Of a DNA stretch of 64,000 nt, positions 63,512 through 64,000 are shown piece after piece. The stretch spans positions 124,001 to 188,000 of the forward strand of contig CAYRYU010000002.1 of the NCBI GenBank assembly GCA_964428355.1. Reading direction: 5' to 3'. The notes under the pieces were generated by a model. The model made no database searches. It saw only the letters and a program-made list of their open reading frames with translations, and had not been told where the DNA came from. Both the position numbers and the translations under genes were made by a program. Position 1 is the stretch's first letter. Every line of letters starts with the position of its first letter. The DNA comes from CAYRYU01 sp964428355 (GTDB lineage Bacteria > Muiribacteriota > Ozemobacteria > Ozemobacterales > Ozemobacteraceae).

Positions 63512-64000
63512 ATGACGCAACCCAGGGAAAAATCAGGGTCCGACTACACATACGCCGATTACCTGACCTGGCCCGAGGACGAGCGCTGGGAGCTGATCGA
63601 TGGCGAGGCATTCGACATGACTCCCGCCCCGACGACGCGGCATCAGGAAGTCCTTTTGGAAATCGCTTCCCAATTGAAGATTTCCCTTCACGGGAAGCCG
63701 TGCAGGGTTTTTCCTGCACCCGTCGATGTCGTTTTTCCTTCGGCTGCCAGGTCCGAGGATTCCGCGAAAAATGTCGTCCAACCTGACGTGATCGTGGTTT
63801 GCGACCCCGCCAAGATAAGGGACACAGGAATTTTCGGAGCTCCCGACCTGGTGGTGGAAATCCTTTCCCCGTCGACATCCTCGAAAGACCACATCCGGAA
63901 GAAAGCGCTCTACGAGCGGAACGGAGTGAAGGAATACTGGCTGGTCCACCCCGTCGAAAGGGTGGTTGTGGCGTATCGCCAGGCCCCACCGGCCTCCGGG
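63512..64000 (+). CDS. Uma2-family (DUF820) PD-(D/E)XK-like protein, cut by the window end
   Basis: 163 codons are visible from ATG 63512 and the frame runs off the right edge. The pattern is typical of Uma2 proteins: YADYLTWPEDERWELIDGE at the start, VQPDVIVVCDPAK, then APDLVVEILSPSTSSKD and a KKALYERNGVKEYWLV block, carrying the acidic and lysine residues of a putative restriction-endonuclease-like fold. These genes are abundant in cyanobacteria and environmental genomes and their role is unsettled. GGGGGAAA lies upstream of the ATG. Confidence 0.88.
   Translation, partial: MTQPREKSGSDYTYADYLTWPEDERWELIDGEAFDMTPAPTTRHQEVLLEIASQLKISLHGKPCRVFPAPVDVVFPSAARSEDSAKNVVQPDVIVVCDPAKIRDTGIFGAPDLVVEILSPSTSSKDHIRKKALYERNGVKEYWLVHPVERVVVAYRQAPPASG

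Overview
The window is GC-rich, gene-dense bacterial chromosome from a diderm. It holds a TetR-controlled RND efflux operon with its own outer-membrane channel, several Sec-type signal peptides and likely lipoproteins, pseudopilins and PilC. It uses the MEP isoprenoid route. The genome has many large class III nucleotidyl cyclases, repeat-rich secreted proteins and palindromic interspersed repeats. That mix suggests an environmental, poorly cultured lineage such as Candidatus Riflebacteria/Ozemobacteria or similar. This placement is a guess from gene style, not a phylogenetic result. No rRNA, CRISPR array, prophage or insertion sequence was seen.

Layout: 0-5.1 kb has two tandem paralogs of an unknown membrane protein, then a tight ispE-dxr-ispF-ispH operon ending in a small coiled-coil membrane protein. 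5.2-9.9 kb is a run of a LysM protein, a SNF2 helicase, its companion protein and a small membrane protein. 10.2-14.3 kb has a large likely lipoprotein ending in six bulb-lectin motifs and an unknown membrane protein. 14.4-21.4 kb is a leftward tetR-oprM-hlyD-acrB type efflux operon with a clear promoter and operator. 21.5-24.6 kb is a redox trio (nitroreductase-like, NosR/PceC-like FMN/4Fe-4S membrane protein, Tat-type radical SAM). 24.9-35.4 kb has pgi, a TerB-like protein, a class III cyclase with an N-terminal catalytic domain and its cyclase-less paralog, a small leader unit with terminator, an RsgA-RNHCP fusion, tRNA-Pro(GGG) and a PLP sulfur-amino-acid enzyme. 35.4-38.6 kb has a secreted protein of seven 38-residue repeats, ppnP and pilC. 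39-45.5 kb has topB, a DUF2993-like secreted protein, and a rhomboid protease overlapping a MoxR ATPase. 45.7-52 kb has two overlapping receptor-type cyclases. 52-62 kb (leftward) has a beta-propeller protein, peptidoglycan hydrolases, three pseudopilin-like proteins and a DMT transporter. 62-64 kb has hicBA, an rfbD-like reductase and a truncated Uma2-family gene.

The most notable observation is the overlapping cyclase pair. The first protein keeps the two metal-binding aspartates but has lost the Asn/Arg transition-state pair. The second keeps Asn/Arg but has His in place of the first aspartate. Together they could build one complete active site, like the C1/C2 halves of mammalian adenylyl cyclase. 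Other notable items are a short palindromic element lying in frame in coding genes (three copies), a family of palindromic intergenic repeats (six loci), and a self-contained leader-peptide/terminator unit before the rsgA-like gene.
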